From: an uncultured Eubacteriales bacterium
GTDB lineage: Bacteria; Bacillota; Clostridia; Oscillospirales; CAG-382
Reading direction: 5' to 3'
DNA length: 14,471 bases
Assembly (NCBI GenBank): GCA_934444485.1
Contig: CAKSCN010000051.1
Span: 1 to 14,471, forward strand
Shown: one piece after another, positions 8,000 through 14,248 of the stretch
Position numbering within the stretch: position 1 is the first letter of the stretch
Layout of the letters: each line of letters opens with the position of its first letter
Position numbers and translations under genes: made by a program
The notes under the pieces: model-generated
Databases searched by the model: none
Seen by the model: only the letters and a program-made list of their open reading frames with translations
Told to the model about the DNA's origin: nothing

Positions 8000-8107
8000 T
8001 AGGCGGCGGTAAAGTATGTGAGAACGTATTCCGTCGTAAAGTCTCCTGAAACTTCGGCGACTGCGCGCGGCATGAGTAAACAAAGTGTAAAAATTGCCGC
8101 CGTTTTC

Positions 8108-8136
8108 TTGACAAAGCGGTGACGATATAGTAAAAT
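8108..8136 (+). promoter_or_regulatory. Promoter of tRNA-Gln
   Basis: TTGACA, a 17-base spacer and TAAAAT on the plus strand. The start would be near 8143, about 47 bases before the mature tRNA. Confidence 0.87.
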
Positions 8137-8189
8137 TAGGTGTTGTGAACGGCAGTGTTGCGTATAGCGGTTCACCTACAATTTAACAT

Positions 8190-8265
8190 TGGGATGTCGC
8201 CAAGCGGTAAGGCAACGGACTTTGACTCCGTCATCACGCCGGTTCGAATCCGGCCGTCCCAGCCA
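8190..8265 (+). tRNA. tRNA-Gln (anticodon UUG)
   Basis: The cloverleaf is complete. The acceptor TGGGATG (8190-8196) pairs with CGTCCCA (8255-8261) with one G-U pair. The anticodon stem ACGGA/TCCGT encloses the loop CTTTGAC with anticodon TTG at 8222-8224. The T arm is GCCGG-TTCGAAT-CCGGC. G8262 is the discriminator and the CCA end is encoded (8263-8265). The bases CAGCCAAAT at the 3' end are repeated directly 10 bases later. Confidence 0.97.
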
Positions 8266-8583
8266 AATGCAGCCAAATCCGAACTGCGCTGAACGTTGAT
8301 ATTAAGCGTTGCGTGTCTGTGCTTTGGTGTTTTGCAATCTAAGCTCCCGTGCATAAGTGCGGGAGTTTGCTTATTACTTTTCCACTTTCCGTCAGTTGAT
8401 TAAAAGCGGGTTTGGGTAAAAGAATAATGGCGGTAAGATACGGCGAAAGCGCTCGGCAATGCGGAATATCATACAAAAGGACTGCCGTCGGTCCTTCCGC
8501 ACCGATTGCGTGACCGAGATTGAAATGGGTGGAAATTTGCAGCATGATAGGATATCGACAAATCGGAATTTATGGAGGAGCAT
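8266..8583. other. Intergenic region after tRNA-Gln
   Basis: About 320 bases without a credible gene. It contains the 10-bp tandem copy of the tRNA 3' flank, the terminator at 8341-8376 and a hairpin AAGGAC/GTCCTT (8477-8482 with 8491-8496). A possible weak promoter for the membrane gene, TTGAAA-N17-CATGAT, lies at 8520-8548. The minus-strand frames here do not look coding. Confidence 0.5.
8341..8376 (+). terminator. Likely terminator of the tRNA-Gln transcript
   Basis: CTCCCGTGC (8344-8352) pairs with GTGCGGGAG (8357-8365), nine pairs including two G-U, around a four-base loop. It is flanked by AAG/TTT, which can extend the stem. The following TTTGCTTATT is an imperfect T tract, so termination may be partial. 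Confidence 0.65.
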
Positions 8584-9018
8584 ATGGACTGGTTAAATAT
8601 ATTCGGACTGATAATGATTGCAGTCATTATGATACCCAATATTATTTTTGCAATTAGATGCAAAGAGGGCTTTGAAAACAAATGGAGCAATAAATTTATT
8701 GAGGGCGCAGAACAGGTAGGGAGGTTTGGCTGCTTTGGTTTTATGATAATTAACATTCCTGGAACATGGTTCGGGTGGTGGGCTGACGAAGCATTTGCCA
8801 TATACCTTATTGTGGATACAATATTAGTAGTGTTGTATTGTGCAATTTGGATAATTTGCTTTAAGAAGAGCAGCATATTCAGAGCACTGGCGCTATCTGT
8901 TATTCCTTCAGTTTTGTTCTTGTTTAGTGGAATTATGAGCCGGTCAATTCTTTTGCTTATCGCAGCAATATTGTTTGCACCAAGCCATATTCTGCTTTCG
9001 TATAAAAACGCAAAATGA
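8584..9018 (+). CDS. Small multi-pass membrane protein of unknown function
   Basis: I do not recognise this family. The 144-residue protein has four or five hydrophobic segments: roughly residues 4-24, 46-58, 67-90, 96-116 and 118-137. A short polar loop (CKEGFENKWSNKFIEGAEQ) follows the first segment, and a GTWFGWW motif lies between the second and third. The ATG at 8584 is preferred over 8572 because the intervening ATGGAGGAGCAT supplies a GGAGG ribosome binding site. The gene is visibly richer in A+T than the dap and pepV genes and stands alone between a tRNA gene and two gene remnants. This suggests horizontal acquisition. A hairpin terminator follows. Confidence 0.72.
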   Translation: MDWLNIFGLIMIAVIMIPNIIFAIRCKEGFENKWSNKFIEGAEQVGRFGCFGFMIINIPGTWFGWWADEAFAIYLIVDTILVVLYCAIWIICFKKSSIFRALALSVIPSVLFLFSGIMSRSILLLIAAILFAPSHILLSYKNAK

Positions 9019-9060
9019 TATTGGTTAAATTCCAGTTTGTCTACCCGAACAACCTGCACA

Positions 9061-9097
9061 GCCAAGCGCTACTCAGCAAAGCGTTTGGCTTCTTCAT
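9061..9097 (+). terminator. Terminator after the small membrane protein gene
   Basis: GCCAAGCGC (9061-9069) pairs with GCGTTTGGC (9081-9089), nine pairs with one G-T, around an 11-base loop. TTCTTCATTT follows. It is placed 43 bases after the stop codon. Confidence 0.68.
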
Positions 9098-9196
9098 TTA
9101 TATAAGGAGTAACCGAACGTCAAGCCCTCCTTTACTGTTGGGTAAGCTTGCAGTGCGGAATGTTCCACATACTTTACGAGTCTCTCAGAACTTCCC

Positions 9197-9670
9197 TCAC
9201 ACATTATTTTTTCTGTACCGCATCGGCGACAGACCGAACTTTTTCTTGAACGCATTGCTGAAATAGTAGAGGTTTTCGTAACCGCACATCTCCGCTATAC
9301 TGCTTACGGTGAGGTTGCTGTCAAAGAGCAGCTGCGACGCTGTGCCGAGTCTGAATGTACCAATATATTCAACGGGCGTGACCCCGGTTTCACGCTTAAA
9401 CTTCACGAGAAATCCCGTGTGCGTCATGAAAATGCTGTCGGCAAAGCTCTTAACCGATATTTTCTCACGATAATTGCTTTTCACATAGTCGATAAACGCC
9501 GAAACATCCTCCGAGTATTTGTTTTCCGAAAGTCTGCGCTCCGCTTTGTACTGAACGCAAAGGTCGGTGAAAAAGTAACTGCACAGTTCTCCGTCGTTTT
9601 CGGTTATCGATTTATACAAAAGTTCAACCGTGCCGTTTTTTCTGAAGCTGTCCTTATAGTCCACCGTTCC
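9197..9670 (-). pseudogene. AraC-family transcription regulator, N-terminally deleted remnant
   Basis: The last ~158 residues encode a clear AraC/XylS double helix-turn-helix: YREKISVKSFADSIFMTHTGF, the FKRETGVTPVEYI linker, then LTVSSIAEMCGYENLYYFSNAFKKKFGLSP. The ligand-binding or cupin N-terminal domain is absent. The frame stays open to 9784, but beyond about 9670 it reads as the antisense of an oxidoreductase gene, so the apparent extra residues are accidental. The start and promoter were probably lost in the same deletion that cut the neighbouring oxidoreductase. If expressed at all, it would be only a DNA-binding fragment. The original role was likely control of the divergent oxidoreductase, an inference from orientation. 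Confidence 0.8.
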
Positions 9671-10519
9671 GCTGACGGAGTTGTGTCTTATCTCGCCGGA
9701 GAAAAGGTCGAATACGGCAGAAGCGACGGTCTTGTTCAGCCGAACTCCGTCATGTTCACGGTATCGGGCGTCGATCCGAAGCAAAGGATAATGTGCTATG
9801 CCGAGAACAGCGACACGCTCCTAAAGAAGGGCAGTTTTCTCGAGCTTTGCCGCAACGCCTGCGAAACAGGTGAGCTTCCTCCCGAAATCAGCATTGTGAG
9901 AATGTATCCGACCGGAGCCGAGGGCGAAAGGCTCATCAATGCGACGCAGGTCAACCGTCTGAATCCGCTTCTTCCGGAGGACTACGCAAAGGCGCAGATT
10001 GTCCTTCGCAAACAGATAGGTCTTGTGATGCAATTTCTGAAAAACAATGTCGAGGGCTTTGAGAACATACGCCTCAAGAGCAGTTCGGACATCGTCGGCG
10101 TGAGGGAATTGAGGAGGATTATCGGACAATATGTACTCACAGCAGAGGATCTCATTGCCGGAAAGCGTTTCGACGACGTCATCGTACACAAAACCGGTTT
10201 TTGCATAGACATACACAATCCGGACGGTGCCGGGCAGGCGGAAAGCGACACAATTCCGGTACAGATCGGAACCTACGACATTCCGTACAGGTGCATTGTG
10301 CCGTTAAAAAACCGCAACCTTTACACTGCCGGCCGGTGCATCAGCGGAACGCACAGGGCGCACGCTTCGTACAGAGTCATGAACACGGCGATGAATCTCG
10401 GTGAAGCGGCAGGCGTTGCGGCGGCACTCTGCGTCAAGGAGAATACGGACAACAAGTCGCTCGATTACAGAAAAGCCCAAAATGCTCTTGCAAAACGGGG
10501 TATAGATTTGTTCGATTGA
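9671..10519 (+). pseudogene. FAD-dependent oxidoreductase, 5'-truncated remnant
   Basis: The open frame from about 9671 encodes some 283 residues matching the C-terminal part of the FAD_oxidored family. It begins in the D-G-D-like ADGVVSYLAG segment, continues with GRSDGLVQPNSVMFTVSGVD and RELRRIIGQYVLT, and ends in LYTAGRCISGTHRAHASYRVMNTAMNLGEAAGVAAAL, the FAD-binding C-terminal motif. The N-terminal Rossmann dinucleotide-binding segment and a proper start are missing; upstream the frame runs through the antisense of the AraC remnant. The retained part has no internal stop, so the deletion is probably recent. A strong terminator follows the stop codon. The substrate of this broad family cannot be told. 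Confidence 0.82.
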
Positions 10520-10557
10520 CACACTCCGAAAGTTAAACATGGCAAGAAACATAAACA

Positions 10558-10589
10558 GCCCTCGGCAAAAACCGGGGGCATGATTTTTT
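10558..10589 (+). terminator. Terminator between convergent oxidoreductase remnant and XRE gene
   Basis: GCCCTCGG (10558-10565) pairs with CCGGGGGC (10572-10579), eight pairs with one G-T, around CAAAAA. ATGATTTTTT follows. On the opposite strand the stem is followed by TGTTTATGTTT, so it could act weakly for the minus-strand gene as well. Confidence 0.8.
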
Positions 10590-10620
10590 CACCGAAAAAC
10601 TGCGTAAGTGTGTTTGCATA

Positions 10621-10872
10621 TCAGTCGTTCTCATCCTCAAAGAGCTTTTCCATGGGGACACCGAGGATTTTGGAAACGACGAAAAGTTCTCTGTCGGTCG
10701 CACTGCGCACCTGTCCCTCCAATTTTGAGTAGCTTGTGGGGTTCATGTCGCAGCCCATGACCTGAATCTGCGCAATAAAGTCCTTCTGCTTTATCCCCTT
10801 TTCTTTTCTCAGCCGTTCAATGTTTCGCCCAACAAGATTTTTGTCACCGTACTGCTTTTTTCTGGTTTTCAT
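10621..10872 (-). CDS. Small XRE-type helix-turn-helix protein
   Basis: An 83-residue protein that is almost entirely a Cro/C1-type DNA-binding domain. Residues 17-78 read VGRNIERLRKEKGIKQKDF, with a loop (QVMGCDMNPTSYSKLEG) in the recognition region and ILGVPMEKLFED at the end. The frame is open upstream to 10995 and would overlap the lipoprotein gene. The ATG at 10872 is chosen because of an AAAAGGAA ribosome binding site 8 bases upstream and because the HTH fold starts soon after. It follows the lipoprotein gene by 76 bases on the same strand. No strong promoter was seen in the gap, so co-transcription is possible. Target genes are unknown. Confidence 0.82.
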   Translation of the reverse strand: MKTRKKQYGDKNLVGRNIERLRKEKGIKQKDFIAQIQVMGCDMNPTSYSKLEGQVRSATDRELFVVSKILGVPMEKLFEDEND

Positions 10873-10948
10873 ACATTGTTCCTTTTCAAAACTACAATCC
10901 TTAACGTCCTTGCGCAACCGAAGGTCGGTTTGTACTTTTGCGTGAACA

Positions 10949-12061
10949 TCACCTTTCGATGATATTTTCGTCGGTTTCCGGCATATCGTCGTCAAAGTAT
11001 GCGCCGACAGGCTTCACCGTCAATGTGCCGTCGGAAATCTTCATGCAGTACGTGCCGTTATCCGTGAGCTTCACAATTTCGTCGCCCGAAAGACCGCTCT
11101 CACCTTTTTCGATTTTCCCGTTTTTCGTGTCAATGCAAACCGACGTCTGTACATATTCTTCGTCCGAGGGAGCGTCGCCGTGAATAACAAACTCGCCGAG
11201 CGTGCCGTAATACTTGCCGTCCGAAGCACCGTAAATCGCAAATCCAACGGTCGTTCTGCCCTCTTCGGCGGCGGCAATGCGGAATACATCGGCAACCTCT
11301 CCGGAGCTGTAAACCGTAATCTTAACCGCCTTCATTCCCTCTTCGCCTTCGCCGTAAATCACCTCGGGAGAGTACGTCATATTCTTATCGACAAGATACC
11401 CCGGCAGTTTTTCTCCGACAATCGCAGCCTCTGCACCCGTCACATCGACCTCGGCAGTGTATGCGCCGTCAATATCGTAAAACGACATCAGAAGAACGCC
11501 GTCACTCACCTCGTAATAGTATTTCACAAGTCCGACGTCGGAAAAAGAAAGGCTTGACACATTTGTCACCTCCGCATTCTTCACCGTCAGCACCGCATTG
11601 TTGTGACCGTCAAGAAGATACATCGCACCGTCGCCACAGGCAATTCCGAACGCAGTAAGTCCGCTGTCGCCGAGCCTTAAATCTATTTCTTTCTCAAAAC
11701 TTCCAACGCTGTCGTACACCAAAACAGTGCCGTCTCTTTGCAGGAGGTACAAACTGCCCTCGCCGTCAAGTGCAAAATCCCTGATTACCCTTTCGCCCTC
11801 GGCGTACCCAAGATCAAGCTCCGGATGCTCGTCGGCACGAAGCGTGATGTCGGTTATTATGCTGACGGCATCATTTTCGTCTGCCGTTTTATCGTCGGAC
11901 TCCGGGGTGCCGCCGGTCTCATTGTTTCCCGAAACATCGTCGTTTTTTACAATCTCTTCGCCGTCTTTTACGACCGTGTCACCCTCGTTTTTGACGTCTG
12001 CGCAAGAGCAAAGTATAAATATCAGCGCAAGTATAAGCGCAATTGCAGAAGTTTTTTTCAT
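10949..12061 (-). CDS. Putative beta-propeller lipoprotein
   Basis: A 370-residue exported protein. It begins with a lipoprotein signal peptide, MKKTSAIALILALIFILCSC, whose lipobox LCS-C predicts lipidation of C20. An acidic low-complexity linker follows (about residues 21-60, rich in D, E, N, G). The rest contains repeated blocks such as DFALDGEGSLYLLQRDGTVLVYD and ACGDGAMYLLDGHNNAVL, which look like blades of a beta-propeller; this fold call is an inference. The frame is open to 12106, but the ATG at 12061 is preferred for its GGAGG site and because it places the signal peptide at the start. It has its own promoter at 12097-12125. No enzyme motif was seen; a surface binding or sensing role is a guess. 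Confidence 0.82.
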   Translation of the reverse strand: MKKTSAIALILALIFILCSCADVKNEGDTVVKDGEEIVKNDDVSGNNETGGTPESDDKTADENDAVSIITDITLRADEHPELDLGYAEGERVIRDFALDGEGSLYLLQRDGTVLVYDSVGSFEKEIDLRLGDSGLTAFGIACGDGAMYLLDGHNNAVLTVKNAEVTNVSSLSFSDVGLVKYYYEVSDGVLLMSFYDIDGAYTAEVDVTGAEAAIVGEKLPGYLVDKNMTYSPEVIYGEGEEGMKAVKITVYSSGEVADVFRIAAAEEGRTTVGFAIYGASDGKYYGTLGEFVIHGDAPSDEEYVQTSVCIDTKNGKIEKGESGLSGDEIVKLTDNGTYCMKISDGTLTVKPVGAYFDDDMPETDENIIER

Positions 12062-12096
12062 ATCGTCCTCCGAAAACACATTGATTAACTGTGCTA

Positions 12097-12125
12097 AGTC
12101 TAACACAAACCGACAAAATTGTCAA
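12097..12125 (-). promoter_or_regulatory. Promoter of the lipoprotein gene
   Basis: Minus strand TTGACA, a 17-base spacer and TAGACT. The start would be near 12090, about 30 bases before the ATG. Confidence 0.78.
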
Positions 12126-12267
12126 GCACATTCATGGAAAATTGTTAGCAAGCGACCGACGAGGATTTTTTCATCATTCCTTAAGCAGGGACAGTCGTCT
12201 GCGGTGTATTGTATTTGTGTCTTTTGTAAATAAAGTTTAAATTTGTGCTGTATAAGTAATATTTTAC

Positions 12268-12296
12268 TTGCTTTTTTACTTTCACTGTGATATAAT
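12268..12296 (+). promoter_or_regulatory. Promoter of tRNA-Leu
   Basis: TTGCTT, a 17-base spacer and TATAAT on the plus strand, about 40 bases before the tRNA. A small hairpin AAGTAA/TTACTT (12254-12269) overlaps the -35 hexamer. Confidence 0.75.
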
Positions 12297-12335
12297 AACA
12301 CTGTTGTGTACGTGAAATGCACGCAAACTGAATAA

Positions 12336-12421
12336 GCCGGTGTGTCGGAATGGCAGACGATGCGGACTCAAAATCCGTTGGTGGCAACACCGTGTGGGTT
12401 CAAGTCCCACCACCGGCACCA
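12336..12421 (+). tRNA. tRNA-Leu (anticodon CAA)
   Basis: A class II tRNA with a long variable arm. The acceptor GCCGGTG (12336-12342) pairs with CACCGGC (12411-12417). The anticodon stem GCGGA/TCCGT encloses the loop CTCAAAA with anticodon CAA at 12369-12371. The T arm is GTGGG-TTCAAGT-CCCAC, A12418 is the discriminator and CCA is encoded. Its last 21 bases (12401-12421) are repeated exactly at 12545-12565. Confidence 0.97.
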
Positions 12422-12462
12422 ATAACTACCGTGTATGGTTTGATACATGGTAGTTATTTTTT
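12421..12462 (+). terminator. Strong terminator of tRNA-Leu
   Basis: A 16-pair stem (12421-12436 with 12443-12458, one G-T pair) around GGTTTG. It is followed by TTTTATGTTT. It begins on the last A of the encoded CCA. Confidence 0.92.
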
Positions 12463-12471
12463 ATGTTTGCA

Positions 12472-12552
12472 GGGACTTGAAGGGTGCGTGTAGAGAACAG
12501 TCCGGTGGACTGTTCGACCGCACCAGCGCCTGTCCGCAGACAGGCAAGTCCC
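12472..12552 (+). other. Potential three-way-junction element next to tRNA-Leu
   Basis: Four perfect helices nest without conflict. P1 is GGGACTT (12472-12478) with AAGTCCC (12546-12552). P2 is GGTGCG (12483-12488) with CGCACC (12519-12524). P2b is GAACAGTCC (12495-12503) with GGACTGTTC (12507-12515), loop GGT. P3 is GCCTGTC (12528-12534) with GACAGGC (12539-12545), loop CGCA. The 3' strand of P1 is itself part of the copied tRNA-Leu end, and its 5' strand is an inverted copy of the same T-arm bases. It could be an RNA or a DNA structure; no promoter of its own was seen. Confidence 0.6.
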
Positions 12553-12573
12553 ACCACCGGCACCAAAAAGAAA

Positions 12574-12597
12574 AGTCGTCTTGGGCGGCTTTTTTTG
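12574..12597 (+). terminator. Terminator in the first tRNA-end copy
   Basis: AGTCGTC (12574-12580) pairs with GGCGGCT (12584-12590), seven pairs including two G-T, around TTG. Six to seven T residues follow. Confidence 0.68.
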
Positions 12598-12744
12598 TTC
12601 TCTTATCTCTTCCCTCTTCGTTCTTCTCTCTTCTCTTCATTTCCCACTCGACTTTTCCAGATGAGAGAGAAGAGGGAAAAGTGAAGAACGACGGGGGACT
12701 TCATTTCAAGACTGTATTGTCGGTCGTATCCCTCCACCGGCACC
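12580..12744 (+). repeat. Polypyrimidine/polypurine repeat, copy A
   Basis: A 165-bp unit found again near the window end (14320-14471) with a few indels. It starts CTTGGGCGGCTTTTTTT. A pyrimidine-rich run to about 12660 and then a purine-rich run follow, and it ends in the tRNA-derived CCACCGGCACC. TTCCCTCTTC (12610-12619) and GAAGAGGGAA (12669-12678) are a perfect inverted repeat. The plus-strand frames through it do not look like protein. Confidence 0.85.
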
Positions 12745-12762
12745 AAAAAGAAAAGTCGTCCT

Positions 12763-12803
12763 TTGGCGTACCTGCGATAAAGCAGGTGCGCCAAGCTTTT
12801 ATG
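12763..12803 (+). terminator. Terminator in the second tRNA-end copy
   Basis: A 13-pair stem (12763-12775 with 12782-12794, one T-G pair) around GATAAA is followed by GCTTTTATG. It sits about 45 bases before the promoter of the XRE gene and would insulate it from upstream transcription. Confidence 0.75.
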
Positions 12804-12846
12804 TCCAACTCAATTTTTGGTTTATAACCTCTCGATTATTAAGAGG

Positions 12847-12875
12847 TGGACAAATCGTCAAAAACTTGGTATAAT
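12847..12875 (+). promoter_or_regulatory. Promoter of the XRE regulator gene, with palindromic site
   Basis: TGGACA, a 17-base spacer and TATAAT; a second TATAAT overlaps at 12875-12880. The perfect palindrome GACCGGTC (12885-12892) lies at the expected transcription start and is a candidate operator for the product of the gene. The operator role is inferred from position only. Confidence 0.75.
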
Positions 12876-12920
12876 ATAATCACAGACCGGTCAAGTAACA
12901 AAATCAGGAGAATTGTTTAT

Positions 12921-13964
12921 ATGACATTTGGACAAAAGATAAAATCACTTCGACGAGAAGCAAATATGACACAAGAAAATCTTGCAGAACTTCTTTCTAT
13001 TTCTCCGCAGGCAATCAGCCGTTGGGAAACAGATGTTGCTATGCCCGACATTTCTTTATTGCCGCCGCTTGCCAATTTATTTAATGTAACCACTGATTAT
13101 CTGCTTGGAATGGAAACCTACCAAAAGGATTTGAGAAAAGCGGAGTTTGACGAAGCATTCCACAAATATTGGGAACACGACGACAAAGAAAAGAATTATC
13201 AAATCGCCCTGCGTGCGGTTGCTGAATATCCGGGAAATATGGAGTATGTGGAATGGCTGGCATCGGCAGAGTATTATGTTGCTATGCCGACCTTGGATAA
13301 TAGTGAATATACGCGTTTGCTTGAAAGTTCAGCAAAACATTATAAATTGGTTTTGGATAACACCAAGGATTCAAAATTATATTCCAAAGCGTTGTTCGGA
13401 ATCGTTCTTGCACTTAGCTGTAATCAAAAAAAGGACGAAGCCAAACAATACGCTATGTTAAAAGAGGATGAGGAGAAAAGAGATGAGCTGCTTTGTTGGT
13501 GCTTAGAAGGTGAAGAAAGGAAAAAGCATTGTCAGCACCTTACAAATACAAAATTAAATAGCTTTCTCTTCCAACTAAAATTCGGTCAAGACTCAATTGA
13601 CGTGTATGATGCCGTTGAAAAAATACTGAATATTATGTTTCCGGACGGTAATTTTCAGTATTATCACAATACTCTGCAATATAATTCTATCAGCAAAGCC
13701 ATTTGCTTCTGCAAAACACAGCAATATGACCGTGTATTGGAAGAATTGAAAAAAGCAAGGTACCATGCGGAAGAAATGACAAAAATAAATTACCAAAAGA
13801 CAATAAAGTTCACTTCTCCGCTATTTTCACTTGTTGAAGAAGAGCATCCCGTTACAGATTCCGATATAACCGATATTGATGATTTCATTCGGTGTTTGAA
13901 TAACAACCGTTGCTTTGATCCTATCAGGGAAACAGAGGATTTTAAAGCTTTGATGACATTATAA
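12921..13964 (+). CDS. XRE-family regulator with long helical C-terminal domain
   Basis: A 347-residue protein. Residues 2-60 form a Cro/C1 helix-turn-helix: FGQKIKSLRREANMTQENLAELLSISPQAISRWETDVAMPDISLLPPLANLFNV, ending in TTDYLLGME. The remaining ~280 residues are mostly amphipathic helix, rich in Lys, Glu and Tyr, and resemble the TPR-like tails of clostridial XRE regulators; no enzyme motif is seen. The frame is open from 12846, but the ATG at 12921 has an AGGAG site and starts the HTH directly, and the upstream part covers the promoter. The gene is much richer in A+T than the core genes. It lies in a cassette bounded by repeats carrying tRNA-Leu 3' ends, so it was probably acquired. Confidence 0.88.
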   Translation: MTFGQKIKSLRREANMTQENLAELLSISPQAISRWETDVAMPDISLLPPLANLFNVTTDYLLGMETYQKDLRKAEFDEAFHKYWEHDDKEKNYQIALRAVAEYPGNMEYVEWLASAEYYVAMPTLDNSEYTRLLESSAKHYKLVLDNTKDSKLYSKALFGIVLALSCNQKKDEAKQYAMLKEDEEKRDELLCWCLEGEERKKHCQHLTNTKLNSFLFQLKFGQDSIDVYDAVEKILNIMFPDGNFQYYHNTLQYNSISKAICFCKTQQYDRVLEELKKARYHAEEMTKINYQKTIKFTSPLFSLVEEEHPVTDSDITDIDDFIRCLNNNRCFDPIRETEDFKALMTL

Positions 13965-14058
13965 CCCAACTTCTGCTCGCGCGGGGCTTCGCTTTTGTGT
14001 CCACAAAAGCAGTGCTTGTCAGGAAAAACAGACAGACTTTCAGAGCGCACAAACCAAA
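13965..14058 (+). other. Spacer after the XRE gene with a perfect hairpin
   Basis: GCTTTTGTG (13991-13999) pairs with CACAAAAGC (14002-14010) directly after the G+C-rich CTCGCGCGGGGC. No T tract follows, so it is not a standard terminator. No gene is seen. Confidence 0.5.
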
Positions 14059-14180
14059 GGCTCCCTTGTGTAAAGGGAGCTGACGCCGAAGGCGGCTGAG
14101 GGATTGTTTTCGATGAAATTTTTGCTTTTACAAACTCTCCGTCTTGCTTCGCAAGCCACCTCCCTTTACACAAGGGAGGC
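14059..14180 (+). repeat. MITE-like palindromic element
   Basis: A 122-bp element. Its ends, GGCTCCCTTGTGTAAAGGGAG (14059-14079) and CTCCCTTTACACAAGGGAGGC (14160-14180), are near-perfect inverted repeats. Each end is also a hairpin by itself (CTCCCTT/AAGGGAG). Two further hairpins lie inside: CGCC-GAA-GGCG (14084-14094) and CTTGC-TTC-GCAAG (14143-14155). It encodes nothing. The design is that of non-autonomous, hairpin-ended interspersed repeats that I associate with gut Oscillospiraceae; mobility is inferred. Confidence 0.75.
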
Positions 14181-14248
14181 TCATTACCGCCCGACAGTAC
14201 ACCTAAAAGGTGTAACACACTATACCTTGCAGGGCAAGGCGTGTGAAA

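Larger units (their letters stand above)
7885..8189. other. Intergenic region between divergent pepV and tRNA-Gln transcripts
   Basis: About 300 bases without a gene. It holds the pepV promoter (minus) and the tRNA-Gln promoter (plus), facing away from each other. Within the tRNA leader, GTGAAC (8145-8150) can pair with GTTCAC (8170-8175), which may hold the pre-tRNA leader in a hairpin. No convincing small ORF was seen. Confidence 0.6.
12401..12565 (+). repeat. 21-bp direct repeat of the tRNA-Leu 3' end bounding a 144-bp segment
   Basis: Bases 12401-12421 of the tRNA recur without mismatch at 12545-12565. The copy covers the 3' side of the T arm, the 3' acceptor strand and CCA. Such displaced tRNA 3' ends are the usual footprint of site-specific integration into a tRNA gene. 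The segment between the copies holds the terminator and a multi-branched palindromic element but no gene and no integrase. Confidence 0.85.
12554..12760 (+). repeat. 27-bp direct repeat (tRNA end plus AAAAGAAAAGTCGTC-type tail)
   Basis: Bases 12554-12580 and 12734-12760 are identical, 180 bases apart. Each starts with CCACCGGCACCA from the tRNA-Leu 3' end and runs on into an A-rich tail ending AGTCGTC. Outside the repeat the sequences diverge, although each copy is followed by a terminator-like hairpin. Confidence 0.85.

Noticed and set aside
8339..8583. Minus-strand open frames of 60-70 residues before the membrane gene
   Set aside because: No ribosome binding sites or domains; they overlap the tRNA terminator and each other in different frames. 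An interspersed repeat is possible but cannot be shown from one copy.
9419..9670. Upstream extension of the oxidoreductase frame to an ATG at 9419
   Set aside because: This part is the antisense of a genuine AraC HTH domain, and the protein shows no Rossmann motif. The true 5' end of the oxidoreductase is missing.
10873..10995. Longer start for the small XRE protein overlapping the lipoprotein gene
   Set aside because: The ATG at 10995 has no ribosome binding site and would add 41 residues that are antisense-free but unlike any HTH extension. The ATG at 10872 has a good AAGGA site.
12401..12760. CRISPR array suggested by the recurring CCACCGGCACCA units
   Set aside because: Repeat lengths (21, 27 and about 11 bp) and spacings (144, 180 and about 1,700 bp) are irregular, and the repeats match the tRNA 3' end; no cas genes are present.
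12447..12827. 126-residue plus-strand open frame over the repeat region
   Set aside because: It translates the hairpin element, the tRNA-end copies and the polypyrimidine repeat; the repeated HRHQKEKSS string is a by-product of the DNA repeat.
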